Assembly: GCA_040080835.1 (NCBI GenBank) | Contig: JBEBHP010000006.1 | Span: 176,622 to 240,621, forward strand | Direction: 5' to 3' | Source of the DNA: SZUA-430 sp040080835 | GTDB lineage: Bacteria > Pseudomonadota > Alphaproteobacteria > Micropepsales > Micropepsaceae | DNA: 64,000 bases | Part shown: positions 51,715 to 60,302 of the stretch, piece by piece | How the letters are laid out: each line of letters begins with the position of its first letter | Position numbering within the stretch: the first letter of the stretch is position 1 | Position numbers and translations under genes: made by a program | The notes under the pieces: generated by a model | Databases searched by the model: none | What the model was told of the DNA's origin: nothing | Seen by the model: the letters and a program-made list of their open reading frames with translations, nothing else

Positions 51715-53736
51715 ATGACGCCGACCCGCCTTCTCATCGGGCAGATCACCCTGGTATTTGCTATCGTGATCGGCGGCGTGTGGGGTTCGACCCAATGGAT
51801 TGCAGCCGTGCTCGGCTACCAGCCGCGACTGGGAGCGCCATGGTTTGAGATTCTAGCTACTCCCGTCTATTACCCGTGGCGCTTGTTTGAATGGTGGTAC
51901 GCGTATGGCGCCTATGCGCCCAAACTTTTCGACCGCGCGGGAATGTATGCGGCGGGCAGCGGACTTCTCGGTTGTGCTGTCGCTGTCATCGGCTCGCTCT
52001 GGCGGGCCCGGCAAAATCGGTTCGTCACAACGTACGGCTCGTCGCGCTGGGCGACACTCCGCGAGATTGCCACCGCTCAACTGTTCGCACCGGCGGGTGT
52101 GTTCTTAGGGCAGTTCAAAGGCCAGTACCTTCGCCACGACGGACCCGAACATGTGATGGCGTTCGCGCCCACACGTTCGGGGAAGGGCGTCGGTCTCGTC
52201 ATCCCAACTTTGCTGTCGTGGACCGAAAGCGCCGTCATCCACGACATCAAAGGCGAGAACTGGCAGATCACGGCCGGTTGGCGCGCACGTTTCTCGACCT
52301 GCCTGCTCTTCAATCCAACCGATGCGCGCTCCGCCCGCTACAACCCCTTGCTCGAGGTTCGCAAAGGCGAATGTGAAGTCCGAGACGTCCAGAACATTGC
52401 CGATATACTGGTCGATCCCGAAGGCGCGCTTGAGCGGCGCAACCATTGGGAGAAGACAAGCCACGCGCTGCTGGTCGGTGTGATCCTGCATGTTCTTTAT
52501 GCTGAGAAAGAGAAAACGCTGGCGCGCGTTGCAAGCTTTTTGTCCGATCCACGCCGCTCCTTTGAGCACACGTTGCGTGCCATGATGTCGACAAATCATC
52601 TGGGAACGCTAAAACAACCGCAAGTCCATCCAGTTGTCGCCCAGGCAGCGCGCGAAGTGCTCAACAAGTCGGAGAACGAGCGCTCCGGTGTTCTCTCGAC
52701 CGCCATGAGTTTTCTTGGCCTCTACCGGGACCCAACGGTGGCCGCGATGACCTCGGCTTGCGATTGGCGCATCGCCGATCTCGTCGATGGGGTAAGACCG
52801 ACGTCGCTCTATCTCGTGGTACCGCCGTCGGATATTTCGCGCACGAAGCCACTCGTCCGCCTGGTGCTCAACCAGATTGGACGTCGCCTGACAGAGAAGC
52901 TCGAAGGCGATCCCGGCAAGCGCCGCCAGCATCAGCTTCTGATGATGCTCGATGAGTTTCCGGCATTGGGACGGCTCGATTTCTTCGAGACGGCATTGGC
53001 CTTCATGGCAGGTTACGGCATCCGCGCCTATCTCATTGCGCAGTCGCTCAATCAGGTGACCAAGGCCTACGGCGAGAACAATTCGATCCTCGACAATTGC
53101 CATGTACGCATTGCGTTTTCGTCGAACGACGAACGTACCGCCAAACGCATTTCGGATGCGCTCGGGACTTCGACCGAACTACGCGCCCAGCGCAACTATG
53201 CCGGACACAGGTTGGCACCGTGGCTCGCACACGTCATGGTCAGTCGTCAGGAAACAGCCCGCCCGCTACTGACGCCAGGCGAGGTGATGCAACTGCCTAC
53301 AAGCGACGAGCTTGTCTTGATCTCCGGCCTGCCGCCGATCCGTGGCAAAAAACTGCGCTATTTCGAAGACGAGAATTTCACGGGGCGGGTGTTGCCGGTG
53401 CCAAACCTTGAGAGTGATCGCCAACGCTCAGTCAAGCTTGACGATTGGACTGGTCAGGTGCGCACGAGCGATCCGAAGCTTGCTCTGGCACTCGCACGTG
53501 AATTTGGCGAGCAGACGGCCGACGATGATGGCGGTTTGCAGCGTCACCCAGGTCTTCCCGACACCGGAATTGTACGGCCGCTCGAGAACGCCTGCGACGA
53601 TCTCGTTCAGATCCTTGATGACGATTTGCAGACGACGGACGTCGGCAAGCCTCCTCGCACAAATCCGCTCCAAAGCGCTCACGCGATGAACAATGACGCC
53701 GGGCAGCGTCACGACGACCTCATTCCGAACTTCTGA
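51715..53736 (+). CDS. traG: TraG/VirD4-type coupling protein
   Basis: A 673-residue type IV coupling protein. Two or three N-terminal membrane helices (about residues 6-32, 45-65, 78-97) precede the ATPase domain with Walker A MAFAPTRSGKGVGLVIPTLL (around residue 150) and Walker B LLMMLDEFPALGRLDF. It carries the relaxase-DNA complex to the trb channel. The ATG at 51715 has GGAG upstream; a GTG 12 nt earlier is an alternative. Followed closely by the copG-trb genes. Confidence 0.93.
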   Translation: MTPTRLLIGQITLVFAIVIGGVWGSTQWIAAVLGYQPRLGAPWFEILATPVYYPWRLFEWWYAYGAYAPKLFDRAGMYAAGSGLLGCAVAVIGSLWRARQNRFVTTYGSSRWATLREIATAQLFAPAGVFLGQFKGQYLRHDGPEHVMAFAPTRSGKGVGLVIPTLLSWTESAVIHDIKGENWQITAGWRARFSTCLLFNPTDARSARYNPLLEVRKGECEVRDVQNIADILVDPEGALERRNHWEKTSHALLVGVILHVLYAEKEKTLARVASFLSDPRRSFEHTLRAMMSTNHLGTLKQPQVHPVVAQAAREVLNKSENERSGVLSTAMSFLGLYRDPTVAAMTSACDWRIADLVDGVRPTSLYLVVPPSDISRTKPLVRLVLNQIGRRLTEKLEGDPGKRRQHQLLMMLDEFPALGRLDFFETALAFMAGYGIRAYLIAQSLNQVTKAYGENNSILDNCHVRIAFSSNDERTAKRISDALGTSTELRAQRNYAGHRLAPWLAHVMVSRQETARPLLTPGEVMQLPTSDELVLISGLPPIRGKKLRYFEDENFTGRVLPVPNLESDRQRSVKLDDWTGQVRTSDPKLALALAREFGEQTADDDGGLQRHPGLPDTGIVRPLENACDDLVQILDDDLQTTDVGKPPRTNPLQSAHAMNNDAGQRHDDLIPNF

Positions 53737-53744
53737 GAACCACC

Positions 53745-54194
53745 ATGAAGCCACGTCTGCATGTCTATCTTGACGACGAAATGAGCGAGCGCCTCGACGC
53801 CTTGGCGAAGAAGCCCGGCTCGTCGAAATCAGCCATCGTGTCCGATGCCCTCAAACATTATCTCTCACGTGGTGCAGCGGCCGAGATCGATGCCGTTCTC
53901 AAAACCCGCCTGGATAAGGTTGGCCGCCATCTGGCGCGCCTCGAACGCGACCAGCAAGTGGTCCTCGAAACCCTTGCTCTCTTCATTCGCTTCGAGCTGA
54001 CGGTCACGTCGCCATTGCCGGATGGTGACCAGGCTGCAGCGCGGGCGCTGGGCAATGAGCGCTTCAACAGCTTTGTCGAGCAGGTGGGTAGACGCCTCTC
54101 CGGCGGCAAAAGCCTGACGCGCGATGTGCTCGCGCGGATCACGCCGGAAGGGTTCATCGAGTCTAACGGTGAGTTGCAGGAGGTCCGGGAATGA
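53745..54194 (+). CDS. CopG/ribbon-helix-helix protein of the trb cluster
   Basis: A 149-residue protein. The first 50 residues are a CopG-type RHH DNA-binding domain (LHVYLDDEMSERLDALAKKP, SSKSAIVSDALKHYL); the remainder is helical. This gene regularly sits between traG and trbB in such elements and probably regulates the transfer operon or joins the relaxosome. Its stop overlaps the trbB start. Confidence 0.9.
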   Translation: MKPRLHVYLDDEMSERLDALAKKPGSSKSAIVSDALKHYLSRGAAAEIDAVLKTRLDKVGRHLARLERDQQVVLETLALFIRFELTVTSPLPDGDQAAARALGNERFNSFVEQVGRRLSGGKSLTRDVLARITPEGFIESNGELQEVRE

Positions 54195-55189
54195 CGGATC
54201 GGCTGCATCAGGAAAGTCGCGAACGCCGCCGCACGATGCTTCACACTGCCATGGGTCCTGTCATCGGTGCCGCGTTGGCCGATCCTTCTGTCATCGAGAT
54301 TTTGGTCAACCCGGATGGATCCTTGCGCCTCGATGTGCACGGAAAAGGTCGGGTCGATACCGGCAAGCGTCTCGAGGCCAGTGAAGTCGAGCGCATCATT
54401 CGCCTGGTCGCAAGCCACATTCGAGTCGAAGCACATGCGCTCAACCCAATCGTCAGCGCCGAGCTTCCGGAGACCGGCGAACGCTTCGAAGGTCTACTGC
54501 CGCCGGTGTCAACCGCGCCGTGCTTTGCCATACGCAAGCCCATTGCCCGTGTCCTGACACTCAAGGACTACATGGCGGCGGGTACAATGACGCCGTTGCA
54601 AGCCGCGGTTTTGCGCATCGCCGTCTCGGAACGGCAAACCATTTTGATTGCAGGCGGCACAAGTTCGGGCAAAACGACTTTGGCCAATGCCCTCCTTGCC
54701 GAAATGGCCGAGGCCGACGAGCGCATTATTCTGATTGAAGACACGCGCGAACTTCAGTGTTCGGCCAAGGACACTGTGGCTCTTCGTACCAAAGCAGGGG
54801 TCGTGACACTTGCCGATCTGGTGCGCTCAACCATGCGCCTCAGGCCCGACCGCATCGTGGTGGGCGAGGTGCGGGGACCTGAAGCGCTCGACATGCTCAA
54901 AGCCTGGAATACCGGCCATCCAGGCGGCTTGGCTACCGTTCACGCTAATTCCGCCCATTCCGCACTTTTGCGTCTCGAGCAACTGATCCAGGAGGCGGTC
55001 CCGATTGTGCCGCGACATCTGATTGCCGGAACCATCGACATCGTCGTGTTCATCGCCGGGCGTGGGCCCGCGCGCCGTATCGAGACCATTGCTCGCGTCG
55101 AGGGCTTTGCCGACGGCGATTACTGTTTGCGTGACCTCAGCACCCCACAACCATCCGCTCCCTTGCTCACAAAGGAATCTCTTCAATGA
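54191..55189 (+). CDS. trbB: TrbB conjugal transfer ATPase (VirB11 family)
   Basis: A 332-residue secretion ATPase. Walker A ILIAGGTSSGKTTLANALL, the Asp box RIILIEDTRELQ, Walker B MRLRPDRIVVGEVRGPEALD and the His box TGHPGGLATVHAN are all present. It would power pilus or channel assembly at the inner membrane. The 4-bp overlaps at both ends show a coupled operon. Confidence 0.95.
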   Translation: MTDRLHQESRERRRTMLHTAMGPVIGAALADPSVIEILVNPDGSLRLDVHGKGRVDTGKRLEASEVERIIRLVASHIRVEAHALNPIVSAELPETGERFEGLLPPVSTAPCFAIRKPIARVLTLKDYMAAGTMTPLQAAVLRIAVSERQTILIAGGTSSGKTTLANALLAEMAEADERIILIEDTRELQCSAKDTVALRTKAGVVTLADLVRSTMRLRPDRIVVGEVRGPEALDMLKAWNTGHPGGLATVHANSAHSALLRLEQLIQEAVPIVPRHLIAGTIDIVVFIAGRGPARRIETIARVEGFADGDYCLRDLSTPQPSAPLLTKESLQ

Positions 55190-55509
55190 ATCAGACAGCT
55201 TCACGTCGTTTCGCGATCCTCATGGCTGCTTGCGTTGTTGCGGTGGCAGTGTCGGCGCCCGCATTTGCGGCGGGTTCGAATATGCCGTGGGAAGCGCCCC
55301 TTCAATCGCTTCTGGAATCAATCGAAGGCCCGGTTGCGCGCATCATTGCGGTGATCATCATTATCATCACCGGCCTGTCGCTTGCCTTCGGCGAGACCTC
55401 GGGCGGCTTCCGGCGGTTGATGCAAATTGTCTTTGGACTTTCCATAGCCTTCGCGGCGACGAGTTTCTTTTTGACCTTCTTTTCCTTCGGTGGTGGAGCG
55501 CTCGTCTGA
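55186..55509 (+). CDS. trbC: TrbC pilin (VirB2-like)
   Basis: A 107-residue prepilin with a signal peptide (ending AFAAGS) and two membrane helices (about residues 47-66 and 83-104), the normal TrbC layout. TraF encoded upstream would process it. The start overlaps trbB by 4 nt and the stop overlaps trbD by 1 nt. Confidence 0.92.
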   Translation: MNQTASRRFAILMAACVVAVAVSAPAFAAGSNMPWEAPLQSLLESIEGPVARIIAVIIIIITGLSLAFGETSGGFRRLMQIVFGLSIAFAATSFFLTFFSFGGGALV

Positions 55510-55766
55510 TGGCCATCCAAGGTTTTGAGATCCCGCTGCATCGATCATTGACACAAGCCATCCTGCTGGCGGGTGCCCCACGCGCAGTCGCAATCGTCAA
55601 CGGCACGATTGCGGCGGCGATGGGGTTGGGTTTGCGTTTATGGATAGCGGGCATAGCGCTAGGGCTCATCGGTCACGCAATCGCCGCCTATGCCGCCAAG
55701 CGTGACCCAAACTTTGTCGAAGTACTGGGGCGTCATCTGCGGCAGAAGGCGCATTACTCATGCTGA
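55509..55766 (+). CDS. trbD: TrbD (VirB3-like)
   Basis: An 85-residue membrane protein beginning with EIPLHRSLTQAILLAGAPRA, diagnostic of TrbD, with two close transmembrane helices (about residues 28-62) and DPNFVEVLGRHLRQK at the end. It overlaps trbC by one base and trbE by seven. Confidence 0.92.
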   Translation: MAIQGFEIPLHRSLTQAILLAGAPRAVAIVNGTIAAAMGLGLRLWIAGIALGLIGHAIAAYAAKRDPNFVEVLGRHLRQKAHYSC

Positions 55767-55897
55767 ACCTGCGCGAGTACCGCCGGACCTCGAAACTGTT
55801 GGCAGATCATCTGCCATGGGCTGCCCTCGTGGCGCCCGGGATTGTTCTCAACAAGGACGGCAGCTTTCAGAGGAGTCTCAAGTTTCGGGTGACCTGA
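55760..55897 (+). pseudogene. trbE: trbE, 5' stub interrupted by IS3
   Basis: The first 43 codons (MLNLREYRRTSKLLADHLPW, AALVAPGIVLNKDGSFQRS) are the conserved start of TrbE, the VirB4-type ATPase of about 800 residues. At about 55889 the frame enters the IS3 element and stops. The remainder is not found beyond the insertion, so the mating channel cannot be assembled from genes in this window. Confidence 0.93.
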
Positions 55898-55955
55898 TCC
55901 CCTAAAACGCAGCCAGGTTGAATGTAACCTAGTTGTGCTTTTGAAGGAGATTCGA

Positions 55956-56234
55956 ATGTCGGGAAAGAGGTTCAAGACGGAAGAGATTGTCCGCAATCTT
56001 CGGGAGGCGGATGTGATGTTGTCTCAAGGGGTTACGGTGGCGGACGTGATCCGCAAGATCGGCGTGAACAAGATTACGTACTATCGCTGGCGCCGGGAAT
56101 TTGGGGGCATGAAGGTTGACCAGGCCCGTCGCATGAAGGACCTCGAACGCGAGAACATGCGACTGAAGAAGCTGGTCGCGGACCTGTCACTCGACAACTC
56201 CATCCTCAAAGAGGCTGCCTCGGGAAACTTCTAG
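55956..56234 (+). CDS. IS3-family transposase OrfA
   Basis: A 92-residue OrfA with the HTH (KRFKTEEIVRNLREADVM, VADVIRKIGVNKITYYRWRR) and a leucine-zipper helix (LERENMRLKKLVADLSLDNS). It has a GAAGGAGA site. A slippery heptamer GGGAAAC at 56222-56228, in the X-XXY-YYZ phase, allows -1 frameshifting to make the OrfAB transposase. Confidence 0.9.
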   Translation: MSGKRFKTEEIVRNLREADVMLSQGVTVADVIRKIGVNKITYYRWRREFGGMKVDQARRMKDLERENMRLKKLVADLSLDNSILKEAASGNF

Positions 56235-56308
56235 CGCCCTCGCGCCGGCGCACCTTAGTTGACCAAATCTGCGCAAAGCTCGGCGTCTCACAACGCCGCG
56301 CCTGTCGC

Positions 56309-57130
56309 GTGGTCTCCCAAGTGCGCTCCACACAATGGCGGCGTCCCAAGCCGCGGCTGGATGAAGCCGCGCTGACGCGCGACATTGTTGGATTGGCAAC
56401 ACAATACGGACGGTACGGCTATCGACGCATCACGGCGATGCTGCGAAGCCGTGGATGGGGCGTGAACGTCAAGCGCGTGCATCGCATTTGGCGGCGCGAG
56501 GGTCTCAAAGTTCCAATGAAACAGCCAAAACGCAGACGATTGTGGCTCAACGACGGATCGTGTGTCCGGCTTCGGCCTGGCCACCGCCATCACGTGTGGG
56601 CCTATGACTTCGTCTCCTATCAAACGCACGACGGCCGGAAGATCAGGATGCTGACGGTGATTGATGAATTCTCGCGAGAATCCCTTGCGATCAAGACCGC
56701 ACGACGGTTGAGAGCCGAGAATGTGCTCGAGACCATGGCCGACCTGTTCGAGATTCATGGACCGCCGATGTTCATTCGGTCGGACAACGGACCGGAGTTT
56801 GTGGCGAATGCGCTGCGCGAATGGTTCGCCAGGCTCGGCGTGAAGACGCTGTTCATCACGCCGGGCAGCCCCTGGGAAAACGGCTACTGCGAAAGCTTCA
56901 ATGGGAGGCTGCGAGACGAGCTCCTGAATGGCGAACTGTTCTACTCGCTGCGTGAGGCTCAGGTCGTCATCGAAAACTGGCGCCGCGAGTACAACACAAT
57001 CCGTCCGCACTCGTCGCTTGGCTACCGACCACCAGCGCCGGAGACCATCATGCCGGCCGATCCAGCCTGCGCTGTTGGATGGCTACGGCCGGATCGGCCT
57101 ACCCTCGGAGGACCCGAAATGGTAACATAG
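56309..57130 (+). CDS. IS3-family transposase OrfB (DDE integrase)
   Basis: At least 273 residues; the homologous frame actually begins near 56225 (KLLAPSRRRTLVDQICAKLG) and is entered by frameshift from OrfA, so the listed GTG is only the first in-frame start codon. The rve core has Asp in HVWAYDFVSY, Asp in RSDNGPEFVANA and Glu in NGYCESFNGRLRDEL. Frame intact; the element looks functional. Confidence 0.9.
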   Translation: MVSQVRSTQWRRPKPRLDEAALTRDIVGLATQYGRYGYRRITAMLRSRGWGVNVKRVHRIWRREGLKVPMKQPKRRRLWLNDGSCVRLRPGHRHHVWAYDFVSYQTHDGRKIRMLTVIDEFSRESLAIKTARRLRAENVLETMADLFEIHGPPMFIRSDNGPEFVANALREWFARLGVKTLFITPGSPWENGYCESFNGRLRDELLNGELFYSLREAQVVIENWRREYNTIRPHSSLGYRPPAPETIMPADPACAVGWLRPDRPTLGGPEMVT

Positions 57131-57195
57131 CAAGTGGCTGCGTGAGTGGGGACTTGTCATTTGCACCTCTGCGATTCAAGCTGAGGAGAGCGAAG

Positions 57196-57462
57196 GTGAG
57201 TAAGTTGAAAAAATTTGTTAGTAAGCCCCGAACGAAAAAGTCTCAGTTGCGGAGGCAAGTGCATGCGTCACAATCTAATGTGCCCGCAGTGCGCAAGCCT
57301 GTCACTGCTGAACCTGTGGTTACCACACGTAAGCGAAACAAAAATGTATTGCTGACAGTGCCACGCCAAGTGCGGAATAGAGTGAGGTGCCCGAAGGAAG
57401 GCGGAGTGTGCGCTGCTGTCTGGTCGTGGCTGTATAAGAGTGGTGACCACAGGCTAGCATAG
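57196..57462 (+). CDS. Basic small protein, possibly amber-split
   Basis: An 88-residue, very Lys/Arg-rich protein with a GTG start and a GAGGAGAGCGAAG leader. The N-terminal 60 residues are disordered and basic; the end (CPKEGGVCAAVWSWLYKSGD) looks like a short folded domain. It ends in TAG directly followed by an ATG in the same frame (57463), whose 34 codons (KDVITAKGWNSRDVSAELSG, then WRMFYGD) resemble the natural continuation. Either two small genes or one gene broken by a nonsense codon. Confidence 0.45.
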   Translation: MSKLKKFVSKPRTKKSQLRRQVHASQSNVPAVRKPVTAEPVVTTRKRNKNVLLTVPRQVRNRVRCPKEGGVCAAVWSWLYKSGDHRLA

Positions 57463-57567
57463 ATGAAGGACGTGATTACCGCGAAAGGTTGGAATTCGAG
57501 AGACGTTTCGGCGGAGCTTTCTGGGTGGCGTATGTTCTATGGCGACACGGTGCCGCGGCGGAATTAA
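57463..57567 (+). CDS. 34-residue frame continuing the basic protein
   Basis: Same frame as the preceding gene, separated only by a TAG codon. Its helical, aromatic sequence fits a C-terminal half-domain better than an independent peptide. A terminator-like hairpin follows within 6 bp. Confidence 0.35.
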   Translation: MKDVITAKGWNSRDVSAELSGWRMFYGDTVPRRN

Positions 57568-57572
57568 GCTGA

Positions 57573-57603
57573 GCACCGAAGCAATCCTAAAGGTGCCTTT
57601 TTT
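57573..57603 (+). terminator. Candidate intrinsic terminator
   Basis: GCACC (57573-57577) pairs with GGTGC (57592-57596), followed by a run of six T (57598-57603). The stem is short and the loop 14 nt, so it is weak, but it sits immediately after a stop codon. Confidence 0.4.
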
Positions 57604-57870
57604 GTCGGGCGCTTTTTCAAGTGTAATGGCGGCGGCGACGGGGCGTGCGCGTCTCGTTTGTAGTGGATAGGTGGCGGTGTGGGCAGCATTCTCGTGTTGT
57701 AGAAAGCAAATGCGGTGTCACCTAAAGCGCCCTAGACAGAGCGGTTGCTATAGTCGGGGTGAGGCCACGGTAGTCTGAATCCATTGAGCATCATCGGCTG
57801 CTTGATTCGTTTAAAATGCGTTGCTATCCGTCTAGCTTGGTTCGCACCTGAAACATCCGGGGAGTACTAA
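57604..57870. other. Promoter region of the HEPN-RES unit
   Basis: About 270 bases, no gene. It must hold the promoter of the two-gene unit; a GGGGAG ribosome site precedes the ATG at 57871. Confidence 0.4.
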
Positions 57871-59148
57871 ATGCCGGGACCATGTGATGACGACGGACGT
57901 ACGCTTATCAATCCGCAACTCATGGTTTGCACCAGTTGCTTCGGCGATGACGGACTGAAACACTTCGTTGCTTCCAGAGTCGTGAGTAAGAAATGCAGCT
58001 TCTGCGGTGCCACCTCCAAGCGGAAGTTGATCGCGGCCCCTTTGACTGGTGTGGTCGAGCATATGGCTACAAGCCTCAGCGAATATTATCGAAGTCCCGA
58101 CGATGCGGGGATGGTTTACGAAACCGCTGAAGGCGGGTATCAAGGTACGATATACGATACCTACGACCTCCTCACCGACGTCATCGAACTGGACCTGCCA
58201 AACGACGACGGACAGCTATTTGACGAGATATGCGGTGGGCTTGGGGATCAATCGTGGTGCACTAGATATCTCTATGAGCTTGGGCCGAATGAGCAGCTGT
58301 CCTCTAGCTGGAAGGAATTTTGCGAGCTTATCAAGCACCGTCGTCGCTTTTTCTTCATGAATGGACTTGCCCGAGGTCGAGATGATGAACTTCTTTCGCC
58401 GGCGGAGACTCTTTCAGCCATTTTCAACTACGCGCAGACAACCGGTTTGGTCCGTGAGTTGCCAGCCGGGCAAAAATTCATTCGGGTGCGAAAGCAAAAT
58501 GAGCCTGCTCCATACACCAAGGTTTGCGAACTAGGACCACCATCGGTGGACAAAGCAATTCAATCCAACAGGATGAGTCCGGCGGGAATTGTAATGACTT
58601 ATGTGTCGGAGGATCGTTTGACGGCGCTTCGAGAAACCGCAGACAAGCCCGGAACATATGCGGTGGGTACGTTCGTGACGGAGCGACCGATACGACTCTT
58701 TGATATTGCGACCTTACCCGCGATACCGAGCATCTTTGAGGAAATACCAGATAGTTTAGAATACCACCCTCGGCACCTGCTCCTCTTCCTCCACGAAATC
58801 GCACAAGACATCTCGCGACCGATCGAGCGAGATGGTCGAGAGCACATCGAGTATGTGCCCACTCAGGTCGTCACAGAGTACGTGCGAATGAGAAAGACCA
58901 TTTGCGGCAAGCAAGTTGACGGCATCCGATATCGAAGTGCTCGATGTGCCGGTGGAATCTCTCTGGTGCTCTTTGCGGATCGAGACAACATCGTGCCAGA
59001 CGAGCCGAAGGAGTCCGCTTACGGGCCCGACTACTGGATTCGGTTGATGAGTGCTACGGCCACCAGAGTTTCTAAAGCTCAAATCGCAGCGTGGGCTAAA
59101 GAGAAGGTATTAGCGTCTAGTCAGTTTAGCTTCTCCGCTACGGTCTAA
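57871..59148 (+). CDS. Zinc-ribbon/HEPN-RES domain protein (putative toxin)
   Basis: A 425-residue protein. A zinc-ribbon-like N-terminus (Cys20-x2-Cys23 ... Cys42-x2-Cys45) opens the HEPN/RES N-terminal domain (to about residue 190). Residues about 200-370 match the RES domain: RVRKQN (Arg205/207), LGPPSVDKAIQSNRMSPAGI (with Arg234), VMTYVSEDRLTALRE, and the late YRSAR motif (residues 354-358). RES domains of the ParT/MbcT type act on NAD+ or transfer ADP-ribose and are toxins. No Xre antitoxin is adjacent; a TIGR02391 gene follows 65 bp on. Likely cytoplasmic toxin or antiphage effector. Confidence 0.75.
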   Translation: MPGPCDDDGRTLINPQLMVCTSCFGDDGLKHFVASRVVSKKCSFCGATSKRKLIAAPLTGVVEHMATSLSEYYRSPDDAGMVYETAEGGYQGTIYDTYDLLTDVIELDLPNDDGQLFDEICGGLGDQSWCTRYLYELGPNEQLSSSWKEFCELIKHRRRFFFMNGLARGRDDELLSPAETLSAIFNYAQTTGLVRELPAGQKFIRVRKQNEPAPYTKVCELGPPSVDKAIQSNRMSPAGIVMTYVSEDRLTALRETADKPGTYAVGTFVTERPIRLFDIATLPAIPSIFEEIPDSLEYHPRHLLLFLHEIAQDISRPIERDGREHIEYVPTQVVTEYVRMRKTICGKQVDGIRYRSARCAGGISLVLFADRDNIVPDEPKESAYGPDYWIRLMSATATRVSKAQIAAWAKEKVLASSQFSFSATV

Positions 59149-59213
59149 GGTGGTAGGACTGTCCTAAACACTCCTCTGCGGAAACTATTCACGCCGGAAA
59201 GGACAGGCCAGCT

Positions 59214-59948
59214 TTGGTTAGAGAGATTGTAGTCGCTGCGCCGACTGGGGTTTCATTGCTGGGTCTCACTGATCGCGAGTTGATGGACGTATTGCTTCGA
59301 TGTATCGGAGCAGTAACTGACGATCCGGTTCGGCGCATGGTGTCTCTTCAGGGAGTTCTGGTTTCTCTTTTCCCGCCATCAGGCCCATACGCGATTTCTC
59401 AGCGCGCCAACATCGAACAGAAGATTACGCGAGCTTGGCGAGCACTCGAAGGCGCTCAACTCATTGAGGAGCCGGACGCAACGAACGGTGCCAATGGTTA
59501 TCGCGTCATTTCTGCAAATGGTCGTCAAGTAGGAACCGACGTCAACCACGAAAGCGCCCGTAATCGAGCCTGGCTTACGTCGGACAAACTGCACTCAGCG
59601 TTGCGTGGAACGTGCTTCCGAACGTTCGCGAATGGAGACTATGACATTGCTGTTTTTGAGGCATTCAAGGTCGTTGAGGGTGTCGTAAAAACTCGGAGTG
59701 GAGCTGCGGCGCCACGTGACTTCGGCGTCAACTTGATGGAAGATGCCTTTCGCCAGACGAGCGGGCCTCTGACAGACCAGGCGGCGCAGGCCAACCAGCA
59801 AAACGCTCGGCGCAATCTTTTCATGGGCGCGATGGGCGAGTTTCGGAACCGCACTGGGCATGGGGGCGCTCAGGCGGTGATTACTGATCCGCTGGAGGCA
59901 ATAGAACAAATAATGTTCGCCAGTGCGCTCCTACGACTTCTTCGGTAG
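59214..59948 (+). CDS. TIGR02391 (Hypoth_Ymh) HEPN-type protein
   Basis: A 244-residue protein. The N-terminal part (about 1-110) looks like a winged helix; the C-terminal part is TIGR02391: HSALRGTCFRTFANGDYDIA, VFEAFKVVEGVVKTRSG, FMGAMGEFRNRTGHGGA. It contains Rx4H (Arg211 to His216), the active-site pattern of HEPN ribonucleases. A TTG start is used because AAAGGACAGG lies upstream; an internal ATG at 59283 is possible. It probably works with the RES protein as effector, partner or antitoxin. Confidence 0.72.
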   Translation: MVREIVVAAPTGVSLLGLTDRELMDVLLRCIGAVTDDPVRRMVSLQGVLVSLFPPSGPYAISQRANIEQKITRAWRALEGAQLIEEPDATNGANGYRVISANGRQVGTDVNHESARNRAWLTSDKLHSALRGTCFRTFANGDYDIAVFEAFKVVEGVVKTRSGAAAPRDFGVNLMEDAFRQTSGPLTDQAAQANQQNARRNLFMGAMGEFRNRTGHGGAQAVITDPLEAIEQIMFASALLRLLR

Positions 59949-60302
59949 CGCGATGTCTTAATGCAGATCAGGTTCGCAGTTTCACTGCCGGCTGGCTGGT
60001 TCCCAATTTCGCCTTCGCTTGCCGCGATGAAGCCGTTCACTTGGCTTGAGCGACTCCTGACCAGAACATTCCGTGTTTTCCGTGTGTTGAGCTGTCTTAA
60101 GAATCGGTATGCAGACGCGAACGACAAGTGAACCAAGCGTGTCCATCCTGCGATCTGTCCTTCTACGGCATCGTCAACTGTACCCCAAAGGCGACATCAG
60201 ATTTTCTGCTGCAGGGCGGTAAATTCTCGCCCAGAGCGGCCATTGACTCTAGGTGCGGCGACCGCAAACAATGAATTTCACCCATGCGAATAGGAGCTTT
60301 TC
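59949..60302. other. Intergenic, nothing recognised
   Basis: About 350 bases; only short frames. It holds the leader (AGGAG site) of the methyltransferase gene. Confidence 0.35.

Larger units (their letters stand above)
55890..57159 (+). mobile_element. Complete IS3-family (IS51-group) insertion sequence
   Basis: About 1.27 kb. The probable ends are imperfect inverted repeats: TGACCTGATCCCC at 55890 and, read on the other strand from 57159, TGACAAGTCCCC. It contains overlapping orfA and orfB with a frameshift site. No clear target duplication was seen, and trbE does not resume on the right, so flanking DNA was lost after insertion. Confidence 0.75.

Noticed and set aside
55880..57165. Target-site duplication of the IS3 element
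   Set aside because: The bases beside the proposed ends do not match, and trbE does not resume, so flanking sequence appears to have been lost.
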